A DNA stretch of 64,000 bases from Fratercula arctica (taxonomy: Eukaryota > Chordata > Aves > Charadriiformes > Alcidae), in NCBI GenBank assembly GCA_947846985.1, contig CANTUZ010000025.1, positions 17,358,100-17,422,099 on the forward strand, read 5' to 3'. Positions 43,881 to 54,945 of the stretch are shown here, one piece after another. Made by a program: the position numbers and the translations under genes. The first letter of the stretch is position 1. Each line of letters begins with the position of its first letter. The notes below the pieces were generated by a model, which did no database searches, was not told the DNA's origin, and saw only the letters and a program-made list of their open reading frames with translations.

Positions 43881-45448
43881 GCATGGCATCCTTTCCCTCC
43901 AGCATGTCGACCACACCACACAGTTTGGTGTCGTCGGCAAACTTGCTGAGGGTGCACTCAATCCCACTGTCCACGTCACCGACAGTACTGACCCCTGAGG
44001 AATGCCACTCATCACTGGTTTCCACTTGGACATTGAGCCGTTGACTGCAACCCTTTGAGGGCAGCCATCTAGCCAGTTCCTTATGTACCAAGTGGTCCAT
44101 CCATCAAATCTGTGTCTCTCCAATTTAGAGACCAGGATGTCATGCGGGACAGTGTCAAATGCTTTGCATAAGTCCAGGTAGATGACATCAGTTGCTCTTC
44201 CCTTATCTACCAGTGCTGTGGCAACATTGTAGAAGGCCATCAAATTTGTCAGGCATGACTTGCCCTTGGTGAAGCCATGTTGGCTGTCACCAATCACCTC
44301 CTTATTTTCCATGTGCCTTAGCAGAGATTCCAGGAGGATCTGCTCCATGATCTTGCCAGGCACAGAGGTGAGACTGACCGGCCTGCAGTTCTCCAGGTCT
44401 TCCCTTTTTCCCTTTTTGAAAATGGGGGTTATGTTTCCCCTTTTCCAGTCAGTGGGAACTTCACCAGACTGCCATGACTTTTCAAATATAATGGAAAGTG
44501 GCTTGGCAACTTCATCTGCCAGCTCCCTCAGGACCCATGGATGGATTTCATCTGGTCCCATGGACTTATGCACCTTCAGGTTCCTCAGATGGTCCCGAAC
44601 CTGATCTTCTCCTACAGTGGGCAGTTCTTCATTCTCATAGCCCCTGTCCTGCCTTCTGCAACTCAGGTGGTGTGGTTAGAGCCCTTGCTGATGAAGATCG
44701 AGGTGAAAAAGTCATTCAGTACCTCAGCCTTCTCCATATCCTGGGTGACCGGGTCTCCTGTTTCCTACCAGAGAGGGTCCAGATCTTCCCTAGTCTTCCT
44801 TTTATCTCTGACACACTTATAGAAGTTTTTCTTGTTCTCCTTGATGTCTCTGGACAGATTTAATTCTATTTCAGCTTTAGCTTGCCTAATCTGGTTCCTG
44901 GCCACTCGGACATTTTCTCTGCATTCCCCCCAGGCTACCTGTCCTTGCTTCCACCCTCTGTAGGCCTCCTTTTTGCTTTTGAGCTTGTCCAGGAGCTCCT
45001 TGTTCATCCATGCAGGCCTCCTGGCTTTTTTGCCTGACTTCTTCTTTCTTGGGATGCACCATTCCTGAGCTTGGAGGAGGTGATCCTTGAATACTAACCA
45101 GCTCTCTTGGGCCCCTCTCCCCTCCAGTGCTTTATCCCATGGTACCCTACCAAGCAGATCCCTCGAGAGACCAAAGTGTGCTCTCCTGAAGTCCAGGGTA
45201 GTGAGCTTGCTGCATCCCCTCCTCACTGCCCTAAGGATCTTGAATTCTACCATTTCATGGTCACTGCAGCCAAGGCTACCCTTGAGCTTGACATTCCCCA
45301 CCAGCCCCCACTTGTTGGTAAGGACAAGGTCCAGCATAGCTCCTCTCCTCATTGGCTCCTCTACCACTTGGAGAAGGAAGCTGTCATCGATGCATTCCAA
45401 GAACTTCCTGGATTGCTTGTGCCCTGCTGTGCTGTCCCTCCAACAGAT
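43881..45448 (-). mobile_element. CR1-6, 5' part: endonuclease end, linker and RT
   Basis: Frame 44573-43728 holds RT ([47 protein letters not shown] appears in another frame). Frame 45451-44765 holds the endonuclease end ([22 protein letters not shown]) and linker. Not frameshifted at the position where CR1-1/2/4 are. The 5' side is interrupted by CR1-7 at 45449. Confidence 0.85.
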
Positions 45449-46378
45449 CATAGAATCATAGAATGGTTAGAGTTGGAAGGAACCTTAAAGATCATCTAGT
45501 TCCAACCCCCCTGCCATGAGCAGGGACACCTCCCACTAGATCAGGTTGCTCAGAGCCCCATCCAGCCTGGCCTTAAAAACTTCCAGGGATGGGTCTTCCA
45601 CCACCTCTCTGGGCAATCTGTTCCCCTGCCTCACCACCCTCATGGTGAAGAACTTCTTCCTAACGTCCAGTCTGAATCGACCCATCTCTAGTTTTAATCC
45701 ATTCCCTCTAGTCCTACCATTACCTGACATCCTAAAAAGTCCCTCCCCAGCTTTCTTGTAGGCCCCCTTAAGATACTGGTAGGCCACTATAAGGTCTCCT
45801 CGGAGCCTTCTCTTCTCCAGACTGAACAACCCCAACTCTCTCAGCCTGTCCTCATAGGAGAGGTGCTCCAGCCCTCTGATCATCCTCGTGACCCTTCTCT
45901 GGACACGTTCCAGCACGTCCATATCGCTCTTGTAGTAGGGGCTCCAGAATTGGACGAAGTACTCCAGGTGGGGTCTCACGAGAGTGGAGTAGAGGAGGAG
46001 AATCACCTCCCTTGACCTGCTGGCCACGCTTCTTCCGATGCAGCCCAGGATACGATTGGCTTTCTGGGCTGCTAGTGCACACTGACGGCTCATGTCGAGC
46101 CTCTCGTCTACCAGCACCCCCAAGTCCTTTTCTTCAGGGCTGCTCTCAAGCCAGTCACTGCCCAGCCTATATCGGTGCTTGGGATTGCCCCGACCCAGAT
46201 GGAGGACCTTGCACTTGGTCTTGTTGAACTTCATGAGGTTGGCATGGGCCCACCTCTCCAGCCTGTCAAGGTCCCTCTGGATAGCCTCTATGGAGGCATC
46301 ATGCGCTCCATCATCCTGATCAGGTGGCCTGTAGCAGACCTCTACTGTAACATCACCTGCCTCTGCGTCCCCTTTAAT
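45449..46378 (-). mobile_element. CR1-7, in-frame deletion derivative
   Basis: Tail at 45449-45465; open frame from about 46380 to 45536 encodes an endonuclease scrap ([15 protein letters not shown]) joined in frame to the last ~250 residues of ORF2 ([18 protein letters not shown] ... HWNRLP reads QGNRLP). RT palm motifs are missing. Confidence 0.8.
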
Positions 46379-47103
46379 TCTGGGTCCAGTCCTGTTCAAT
46401 ATATTCATCAATGACCTGGATGAAGGGATAGAGCGCACCCTCAGCAAGTTTGCTGATGACACAAAGCTGGGAGGGGTGGCTGACACACCAGAAGGTTATG
46501 CTGCCATACAGTGAGACCTAGACAGGCTGAAGAGTTGGGCGGAGAGAAACCTTATGAAATTCAACAAGGGCAAGTGTAGGGTGTTGCACCTGGGGAGGGC
46601 CAGTTCTGGGCTCCCCAGTTCAAGAAGGACAGGGAACTGCTGTAGAGGGTATAGCAAAGAGCTACGAAGATGATTAGGGGACTGGAACACCTCTCTTATG
46701 AAGAAAGGCTGAAGGATTTGGGTCTCTTCAGTCTGTAAAAAAGAAGACTGAGGGGGGATCTTATCAACGCTTATAAATGCTTAAAAGGTGGGTGTCAGGA
46801 GGATGGGGACAGGCTCTTTTCAGTGGTGCCCGGCCACAGGACAAAAGGTAACAGGCACAAACTTGAGCAAAGGAAGTTCCACCTAAGCATGAGGAGAAAC
46901 TTCTTTACTTTGAGGGTGGCAGAGCACTGGAACAGGCTGCCCAGAGAGATGGTGGAGTCTCTGGAGACATTGCAAACCCGCCTGGACGCGTTCCTGTGCA
47001 ACCTGCTCTAGGTGACCCTGCTCTGGCAGGGGGGTTGGACTAGATGATCTACAGAGGTCCCTTCCAACCCTACCATTCTGTGATTCTGTCATTCTGTGAT
47101 TCA
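46379..47103 (+). mobile_element. CR1-8, internally deleted, head-to-head with CR1-7
   Basis: Starts within RT ([17 protein letters not shown]), skips about 230 bp near 46597, and ends with the tail (tctgtgattctgtcattctg). Close in sequence to CR1-3. The 5' end abuts the 5' end of CR1-7 exactly. Confidence 0.8.
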
Positions 47104-47411
47104 ACAGCTGAACTCCCCCCTTGAGCTTCCCGCACGAACTGCTGCACCACGCCCTGGCTGACATGCTCCTAGTCATTAGCGCTCCCTAGGGCTGCCTTTT
47201 AGGGGAGTGGGGCTGGCTGTTGTTGTTGCTGGCCCCGCCCCTGCCTTGTCAGTCGCCCTTGTACGAGCTGCGGGCTCCCTGCAGGTCCCTGCGCTGCCCT
47301 GGCCTTTCCCCGCCTCAGAAAAGCTCGGGAAAAGCCCCTTTTGGCCTCGATCGCCTGGCTTTGCTGCAGACGTGCCTGCACAGGAGCTGATCGTCTCGGC
47401 GAGCGACGAGA
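47104..47411. other. GC-rich segment of unknown nature
   Basis: Markedly GC-rich, with similarity in style to the CR1 5' region at 19746-20112 (for example cctgcacaggagctgatc against cctgcactggagctggtc). It may be a CR1 5' scrap on the - strand. Not certain. Confidence 0.35.
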
Positions 47412-48481
47412 GGAGTGGGTCATCTGTCCTGTCTGCTCCTCCCTGCAGGTGCAACCCCTATACGCTTTTCTGCTTCCAATCCTCCAACGGAGGAAATACC
47501 AAAGTTAGCTAACCTTGGTTGTTATAGCAATAAGTATAAGCAAGAGCCTCTCTGCATATCATTCCTTGGCGTAAACTATAAACATAGGTTTTATCACTCT
47601 GGGAGCGAAGTGTCCACACAATATGCTGTTAATTTCAGAGTGTTCAGTTAGTTAGAAGAGGCCTAGCTGCAAAGAAAAATTACTGAACAGAAAATTGGTT
47701 CTGTTCTACCTCAAAGCAGGACATTCCACCCCTTATTCCATACCATTTGCGTCATGCTCAGATCACTATTACTTTCATCTATCAACTCTATACACACACA
47801 CATATATAGAGACACGCAAGTGACTCATTTATGATTTGTCTTTCTGCAATAAAATTTGCTAAGTCCATTTAGTTCATAACTGCAGGATTTCATCTATCAT
47901 AGCAGACTCTCAGGACAGGAAAGATGGTATGAAATTCATTGTGGTTCGTGCCCACGGGTAGCATATCCACCTTGAAGAATTTGCTGGACGCCACTTGATG
48001 AAGCTAGCTCAAGTTTCATCACTACTATGTTATTCTGAAAAACACTTATTGAACACTGTTAGTATTATGTAGTAATCAACATCATACAGCTCAGAATTGA
48101 GTATTCTCACCCAGATTCAAATTTCCTTGAGGTACATATTGAACTTTTCCATTCTCCAGCATCAACCAACAAGTACATCCAGGTCCCTGAGCAAAAACAG
48201 TCTCACAAATGGGTTTGCCTTTGCCTGAGGCAGGAAAAACCCAGTTTTCCCTAGCGTATTCCTTTCATGCACCACAGGGACTTTATCCCCTTCTACTATA
48301 TGTAAAAGGTCTGATTGAGCAGGACCAGCTTGACCGATAGATCCCCTGGTGTTAACTAGCCAGGTAGCTTGTGCTAAATGCTTGTCCCAATATTTAAAGG
48401 TTCCACCACCCATTGCTTTCAGGGTACTTTTTAACAGTCCACTGTATCACTCAATTTTCCCTGAAGCTGTGCATGACAGGG
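47412..48481 (-). mobile_element. D2: 3' end of a D-type ERV-L-like provirus
   Basis: LTR part 47412-47723 (TGTCCTGCTTTGAGG on the - strand, truncated left), polypurine tract, 3' non-coding, and integrase C-terminus (frame 48413-48162: MGGGTFKYWDKHLAQATWLV, HERNTLGKT, then a frameshift). It stops at 48481, where element E begins. Confidence 0.75.
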
Positions 48482-48882
48482 TGTCCTGGTTTCAGCGGGG
48501 ATAGGGTTAATTCTCCCCAGGCTCCAGCAGGGACACAGGTATTCCATCCCATGTGAGCCACATCCGATGCCGGGGGGGGGGGGGGGGGTGCGGGGAGGGA
48601 GCAGGAAGTTGCCGCTAGGAGCAGGCGGGCGGGACATCCCGGGTCTGGGCGTTCCTGGTCAGGTCTGGTTGGTGAGCGGCGGTGAGCGGCGGTTCCGTAA
48701 TCGTGTTTGTATATTCCTCTATCTGTGTTATTGTTGTTTTCTTGTTCCCTTTGCTGTTCTGTTAAACTGCCTTTGTCTCAACCCACAAGTTTTGCCTTTT
48801 TCTTCCGATTCTTCCCCGTATTGACGAAGCTCAAGAGAGCAGCACGTGGTCCTTTGTTGCCATCTGAGGCCAAACCACGACA
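48482..48882 (+). repeat. 5' LTR of E
   Basis: 401 bp, TGTCCTGGTTTCAG... to ...CCAAACCACGACA. Contains a run of 17 G (48572-48588). Confidence 0.85.
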
Positions 48883-48890
48883 GTCCTTTT

Positions 48891-48908
48891 TGGTGCCCAA
48901 CGTGGGGC
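48891..48908 (+). promoter_or_regulatory. E primer-binding site, tRNA-Lys1,2 type
   Basis: TGGTGCCCAACGTGGGGC, one mismatch from the B1 site, again 8 bases from the LTR. Confidence 0.8.
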
Positions 48909-49004
48909 TCAAAGGGTTGAGATAATGACAAAATCCAACTAGAGCTTGTAAAAATGAATTTGTTGTGTGCATTTATTCTATTAGGTAAATAGTCGCTGGT
49001 CACC

Positions 49005-49489
49005 ATGTTGCTTGGTTTGTTCTCGTGGCTGTGTTATGTAAATTCCTATATGGCTTATGTACTCCCCGCAGTGGGAGTACACCGTACCTTGGGCACCGTC
49101 TCTCAGAATTTATTAATAATTAAATGCAGTCTGTGGGGGAAATGGGGGGGGATACTTTCCCCAGCTCTTTTGCCTCCCTTTTCTCCTTCAGGTCAGGTAC
49201 AACAGCAAAGGCTACCTGGCTGGTTAATACCAGGGGATCTACCAATCGGGCTGGCCCTGCCCAATCAAAACTTCCACGTACCGTAGAAGGGGATGAAGTC
49301 CCCGTAGTGCACATGAAGAATATGTTGGGGAAGACAGTCTGGGTTAGTCCTGCCTCAGGCAAAGGCAAACCCATCCGTGGGATTGCTTTTGCCCAAGGAC
49401 CTGGGTGCACTTGGTGGGTGATGCGGAAGGATGGGGAGGTCCGATGTGTACCTCATGGGGACTTGATTTTGGGGGAGAATAGCCAATGA
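49005..49489 (+). pseudogene. E gag-integrase fusion remnant
   Basis: ATG 49005 opens the same Gag N-terminus as B1 (MLLGLFSWLCYVNSY). A deletion and frame change follow near 49070. The frame from 49124 (QSVGEMGGDTFPSSFASLF, a Gag segment) runs without a stop through the deletion junction into the integrase C-terminus (KATWLVNTRG ... KMDGE-type end, ENSQ), 121 codons. The junction shows 3-bp microhomology (agc). No catalytic domain remains. Confidence 0.75.
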
Positions 49490-50004
49490 ATCAAATTGTG
49501 TGTTGTTGATTGCTAAGTAACACTGTTACTGTATGTTACTATAATTGCTATCAGTTGTACTACAGTAAGAATCACACAAACTAATGACAGATGGACTTTG
49601 ATGAAAAAAATGAGTGAAGTGCAGCGGTGATGGGATCAGAGCTGACCTCAGCAGCTGGCGCCCAGCAACTTCCTCAAGATCTACATCTTCAGCCCATGGA
49701 CTGTGGGCATGAGCCGCACCGGGTACACCAGTCACAAGCTCCGAAAATACAGCATGCAACAGTCCAGCATCACACACCATCTCTCCTGCCCTGAGAGACT
49801 GTTCTAACAGATGGAGCCCAAAGTCATGGATTAAATGAACTCAATGGACATTTTAGAGGGATGGCCCATAGACAAAGGGCATTATATCTGTATGAATATG
49901 TATGTACATATATATATATAAAAGATAGGGGAAAGTGGTGGCAATTAATTGGAACCTGTAAGATCTGGGCATGACGCAGATGGTATAGAATAAGGGGTGG
50001 ATAA

Positions 50005-50368
50005 TGTCCTGGTTCCAGTGGGGATAGGGTTAATTCTCCCCAGGCTCTGGCAGGGGACACAGGTATTCCATACCATGTGCCACCATGCCCAGGATGTAGC
50101 CGGGAGCTGGCCGGGGAAGGGGGCAGGAAGTCACCACTCAGAGCGGTCTCTGGCGTCCTGGGTCCGGTTCCTGAGCACTGATACCATAATTGTGTTTGTA
50201 CATTCCTCTATCAGTGTTATTTTTTTCCTGTTCCCTTTGCTGTTCTGTTAAACTGCCTTTGTCGCAACCCACGAGTTTTGCCTTTTTCTTCCGATTCTCC
50301 CCCTGTGAGGGAGGTTTGAGAGAGTGGCCACGTGGTCCTTTGTTTCCATCTGAGGCTAAACCATGACA
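50005..50368 (+). repeat. 3' LTR of E
   Basis: 364 bp, TGTCCTGGTTCCAG... to ...CTAAACCATGACA; preceded by the AATAAGGGGTGGATAA polypurine tract. Noticeably diverged from the 5' LTR and without the G run. Confidence 0.85.
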
Positions 50369-51308
50369 CAGCCAAATTCACATCTTAAGAGTTTCCAATT
50401 AAGAATCTGCAATTAAGTGATAGATAGGAAGAGTTTGAACCATTGTTTTCAAAATGTACTAAATAAGAACTTTGATGAATTTAAGACTCAGACTTTAAAG
50501 CTTTGTGACATTGTCCAAATAGGAAGTAATTAAACTTTAAAAAACACTATTTGCCTCTGAGATAGTCAGGTAAGCATTTCTATCCTTAGTTTTCAGATGA
50601 GGAAAACAATAATGAAGGCATTCAATGAGCAAAAGCCTTAGAAATGTTGTTTGTCAAAGCTCTGATGCCAAATCTCTTTCCATCTTTGTATGTGTGTCTA
50701 TCTAAGTTTCAGAAGTAAACAATGTTGCTTCTCTGTAGTTTGTAGGGAAAAATGCAAATCAGTAATGCTTACCTTTGCAGTTAGGGCATGTTATATTTTT
50801 GGAACATGTGGTTAAATTACTGTTCTCGTGACCAAGGAAATGTTACAAGGGGAGAATAAATGTGACAGCAGCAATGGTGAAAGCAATACACTATAAGTTA
50901 GTTATAAGAGTTGCACATGGGAAAACATTGTAAAAGTACCCCATAAATATTGAAAATGGTTTATGAACAATTATGTTAGCTTTCTGACCCATCTTCCTCT
51001 CTTTAAAATTCTGACTAGAAGGGGAGACTAGAAGCACAGTGTCTTGGGAACATCCTGAGGACATTTTTGTGGATGTTGGACTATTAACCTAGTCTCCCAG
51101 CTCCATAACAGGCTCCAGACCAGTCCTTCCTGAAACCAAATCCTTCCTCGCCCTCCTGCTACTAGTGATCTTTACAGGAGGCAATAGTTAACCTATACTG
51201 CTTGTAGTCTGCTAATCTACCCTGGTGACATCTTGCATGTAGGACTGAACAGTAACTAACATGTTCTGTACTTCCACGTTTTACTTTAGTGCATATTGTG
51301 TACGTGTC
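50369..51308. other. Non-coding intron-like stretch
   Basis: Nothing recognised. Confidence 0.45.
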
Positions 51309-51950
51309 CACAAACAATACCTTACCCTTTTTAAAAATGGGCGTGAAGTTTCCCTTTTCTCCAGTCACTGGGGACTTCACCTGACTGCCATGACTTTTCA
51401 AATGTGATGGAGAGTGGCTTGGCAAGTACATCAGCCAATTCCCTCAGGACCCTGGGATGCATCTTGTCGGGTCCCATGGACTTGTGTATGTTCAGATTCC
51501 TCAGGTGGTCTCGAACCTGATCCTATGATGTCCTGAGGTTCAGGGACTCAAGAAATGTGGGAAGAGCAATTGCCAGGGAAAGCTGAGGCAAAAAAGTTGT
51601 TGAATACCTCAGCCTTATCCATGTCAGTTGTCACCAGATCCCCTGTCCCATTTGTCAGGGGGAGGTGGGTATGGGGGGGTGGGGTGGTGGTGTACAATTT
51701 CTTTTGTCTTCCTTTTCTGGTCAATGTACCTGTGGAAGCCCTTCTTATTCTTCACATCCCTTGCCAAATTCGGTTCCAACTGTGCCTCAGCTTTCCTGAT
51801 CCCACCCTTACACTCCCGGAAAGTATCCCTATATTCTTGCCGGGATACATGGCCCTGGTTTCACTGTCTGTGTATTTCCTTCTTACACTTTAGTTTGACC
51901 AGGAGATCCTTACTGAGCCATGCTGGTTTCCTGCCTTACTTGCCCGAAAA
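51309..51950 (-). mobile_element. CR1 fragment, linker and RT start
   Basis: Matches the - strand of other copies from the [12 protein letters not shown] block (51325-51360) to the linker (about 51850-51945). Frames broken; no 3' end, so this is a scrap cut on both sides. Confidence 0.75.
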
Positions 51951-52421
51951 CTAGTTTTACCTTTTCAGTTTTCTGGCCTATAAAGACACTCTAATTTTAA
52001 AAATTCAACAAGAGATCCTCCCCTTACTTCCTCAAAAAAAAATCTGTCGTGCTTGGAGAATCTGAGAATGAAAGCACTGACTTTGCTTTATGCCTTAAAG
52101 CATTAGTTATGTTAGTCTGTTGCATTTTTGCTAACACTTTTTTTTTTCTCCCCTCTGTTTTGTGTTTAAATATTTCAGTTCTAATAAGCAGTCTACATAT
52201 TTCTCTTAGCTGATCAGGATGCTATTTTCTGGGTACTTCTTTCAGGGAACATGAGAACTGGCTGCTAAAATGTATAATATAGTGTGCTCAGATGAATTTT
52301 TAATTTCTAACAGGAACTTATTTCTTATTTTCAATAAGTCAGGAGCCTATGAAATGTTATGAAAATACATTAAATTCTAACAATTATGCATCATAAAGAA
52401 GCAAAAATTACATATGCACTT
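51951..52421. other. Non-coding intron-like stretch
   Basis: AT-rich; nothing recognised. Confidence 0.45.
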
Positions 52422-53235
52422 AGAATCATAGAATCTTCATGTTTGGAAAGGACCTTTGAGATCATCGAGTCCAACCATACACACACAAAAAAACCCCCTA
52501 CAATCTCTGTCACTAGAGCATGCCCTGAAGTGCCAAATCCACACGTTTCTTAAATACCTCTAGGGATGGTGACTCAACCACCTCCCTGGGCAGCCTGTTC
52601 CAGTGCCTGACCACTCTTTCAGTAAAGTAATTCTTCCTAATATCTAATCTAAACCTCCCCTGCTGCAACTTCAGACCATTTCCTCTGGTCCTGTCATTAT
52701 TCACCTGGGAGAAGAGGCCAACACCCACCTCTCTACAACCTCCTTTCAGGTAGTTGTAGAGGGCAATGAGGTCTCCCCTCAGCCTCCTCTTCTCCAAACT
52801 AAACATGCCCAGTCACATTAGCCACCCTCCAGTCATCTGGTACCTCCCCTGTTGACCAGGATTGTTGATAAATGATGGAGAGAGGCTTGGTGAGCTCTCC
52901 CGCCAGCTCCCTGAGGACTCTTGGGTGAATCCCATCTGGCCCCATAGACTTATGTGCATCTAGGTGCAGAAGCAGATCATTGACTACTTCCTCCTGGGTT
53001 ATGGGTGGGTTGTTCTGCTCTCCATCCTTATCTTCCAGCTCAGGAGGCTGAACCCCCTGGGGATAGCTGGTCTGACTATTGAAGACGGAGGCAAAGAAGG
53101 CATTAAGTATCTCAGCCTTCTCCTCATCCTTGGTTGCAACTTCCCCCCCCCGCATCCAGTAAGGGATGGAGATTCTCCCTGGCTCTCTTTTTGTTGATGT
53201 ATTTATAAAAACTTTTTTTGTTGGCCTTAATGTTA
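52422..53235 (-). mobile_element. CR1 (CR1-9), internal deletion of most of RT
   Basis: Tail at 52422-52445 (agaatcatagaatcttcatg); ORF2 end in frame 52806-52513 ([35 protein letters not shown]) joined at about 52803 to the RT start in frame 53155-52799 ([30 protein letters not shown]). Different subfamily from CR1-1. Confidence 0.82.
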
Positions 53236-54130
53236 GTGGTTACTTTTGTGTAAATGCCTTTGTACAACAATTCAGTTTGGGGGAATCCTATAATTACTAA
53301 AAGTCAGTATTAAATTTGTGTATTAAAAGTTCTTTCTGAAAGTGAAGACTCTTCAGGCATAGTGAAATAGCAGCTTTTGTAGACTTCCTGAGAAGTAACT
53401 TTGCTGAACAATTTAAAGTGTGTACTGTATCTCTTAAATATACAGTACACATGAGTATAGATAAACAATTTTGCTTTTACAGAAAGAAAAGCATTCAGTT
53501 TCCATTATTGCTTTCTATATAACAACCTTTTTCTTAAGATTATTTTGTCTAAGAATCAAACCAAACGTAGGATAGTGACAGTTTGCTAAGAATGTTGATG
53601 CAGATGGGGGGTGGCACAGGCAGGGCTTGGATTAAAACGGATATCATGTACCAGTCTGTCTGTTTTCAATAGGAGATAAAGTTTTTTGGTATAGCATTGC
53701 TGCACACTAATAGCTGTCTGACTCCTGGTGAATGAGTAAGTATATTTTGAGAATAAAGTGAAGGTACAGTATACCTCCTGGTTTTTAAAGGAAGTGTTAA
53801 CTTGCTGTGTGTAACACTTTGCCTTCCTGTGTTTGACTACATTATACTTTCAGATTATCAGATTTTGGACAAAACTTTATCTAGGTTATAGGGGGTATTA
53901 GGCTGATAATTCATTCACTACTTAGTGAAGAGCAATACTCCAGAGAACAGAGTTGATGTTGAATTGCTGATTGGCTTAAAGAGTATAAGGCACCCCTCAG
54001 AAGCCTGCAAATTACTGGACAGGCTAAAATCTGCTGTAGTATATTATAATTTATTTTTTTCTTTATAAAGCTTTGGGAAAAATATTTGGGTATTGACGAA
54101 AATTATACCAGCGGGACTTTATTCTTCCAG
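53236..54130. other. Non-coding, intron upstream of GKAP1 exon
   Basis: AT-rich with a poor pyrimidine tract ending in tattcttccag (54120-54130). Confidence 0.55.
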
Positions 54131-54263
54131 AAATATGAACACATGGAAAATACTTCACCTCAGTCAAAGTCTGTGAATAAAAAAGAGAAAAGAAAGAGTC
54201 AGCAACAAAAAATCAAACCTCTCACTGTATCTCTGAAAGATTTTCAGTCAGACAGTAATATAG
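54131..54263 (+). pseudogene. GKAP1: GKAP1 exon (middle region)
   Basis: Acceptor ttcttccag (54122-54130), 133 bp, donor AG|gtatgc (54264). The frame reads KYEHMENTSPQSKSVNKKEK and on to KPLTVSLKDFQSD, matching the GKAP1 segment that mammals write as NKKDKRKN...PLTVSLKDF. No stop in frame. It ends in phase 1, as the following exon requires. The exon is the best preserved of the four. Confidence 0.85.
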
Positions 54264-54385
54264 GTATGCCTTATCATATTAGTTCATGAGCTATTCTACT
54301 TGTAATTTAGACAGTGTGTATATTAACAGCAAAATGCCCTCCGAGTTGGAACTCTATATTTTTGTCTCTGTTCGTTAATATTGTG

Positions 54386-54945
54386 TGTTATGGTTTGAGA
54401 AAACCATAAAAACCTGTTGTCATCTAGACAATCATTCTATCACTCGATTACCCCTCCCCACTCGGGAAGGGGAACCAGGGAAAACAAGGAAACACGAGGG
54501 TTGAAATATAAATAGATTTAATAGGATAAGACTAAATAATTAACAATAATACTAAAGAACCAGTATTAATCCCAATACTAATATAAAATAGACAAGGATT
54601 ATGCTCATCCAATTATATCAGTAGGAAGCTGTGCACTCCCAGCAGTGGGCAACAAATGTCGGACACTGCGAGCGCTATGGCTTCGGGAGGAAGGGAAGGC
54701 CTCAGGGGTCCGGCACTGGGGCAAGAAGTTCTCTGGACCGCTGCCATCAAGGGAGAGAGAAACTACGCAGCAAACTTTCTAATTTATATTGAATGTGACA
54801 TTCATGGTATGAAATAATCCTGTTGGCCAGCCTGGGTCAAGTGCCCAGGTCTTGCTCCTCCACATCCCTGCACCTGGCAAAGCTCAAAAACACTGAGACC
54901 TTGAATCCCACATAGCCTAGCTGGCTATAAAGTAAATATTTTCAC
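54386..54945 (-). repeat. LTR (solo or fragment)
   Basis: On the - strand ends GGTTTTCTCAAACCATAACA at 54386; carries AATAAATC-like and TATTTCAACC sequence and a GC-rich block (54650-54740). The 5' end near 54945 is approximate. Confidence 0.5.

Larger units (their letters stand above)
48482..50368 (+). mobile_element. Mini-provirus E (B family), gag-pol deleted
   Basis: 5' LTR 48482-48882, primer-binding site 48891-48908, start of gag at 49005, an internal deletion joining gag to the integrase end (about 49203), stop at 49487-49489, 3' non-coding with polypurine tract, 3' LTR 50005-50368. Compared with B1 about 4.6 kb of gag-pol is missing. Flanks caggg and cagcc match at only three of five bases, so the target duplication is unproven. 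It keeps the cis signals for reverse transcription but encodes no enzyme. Confidence 0.82.

Noticed and set aside
48471..50373. Target-site duplication for mini-provirus E
   Set aside because: Flanks caggg and cagcc agree at only three of five bases; not claimed.
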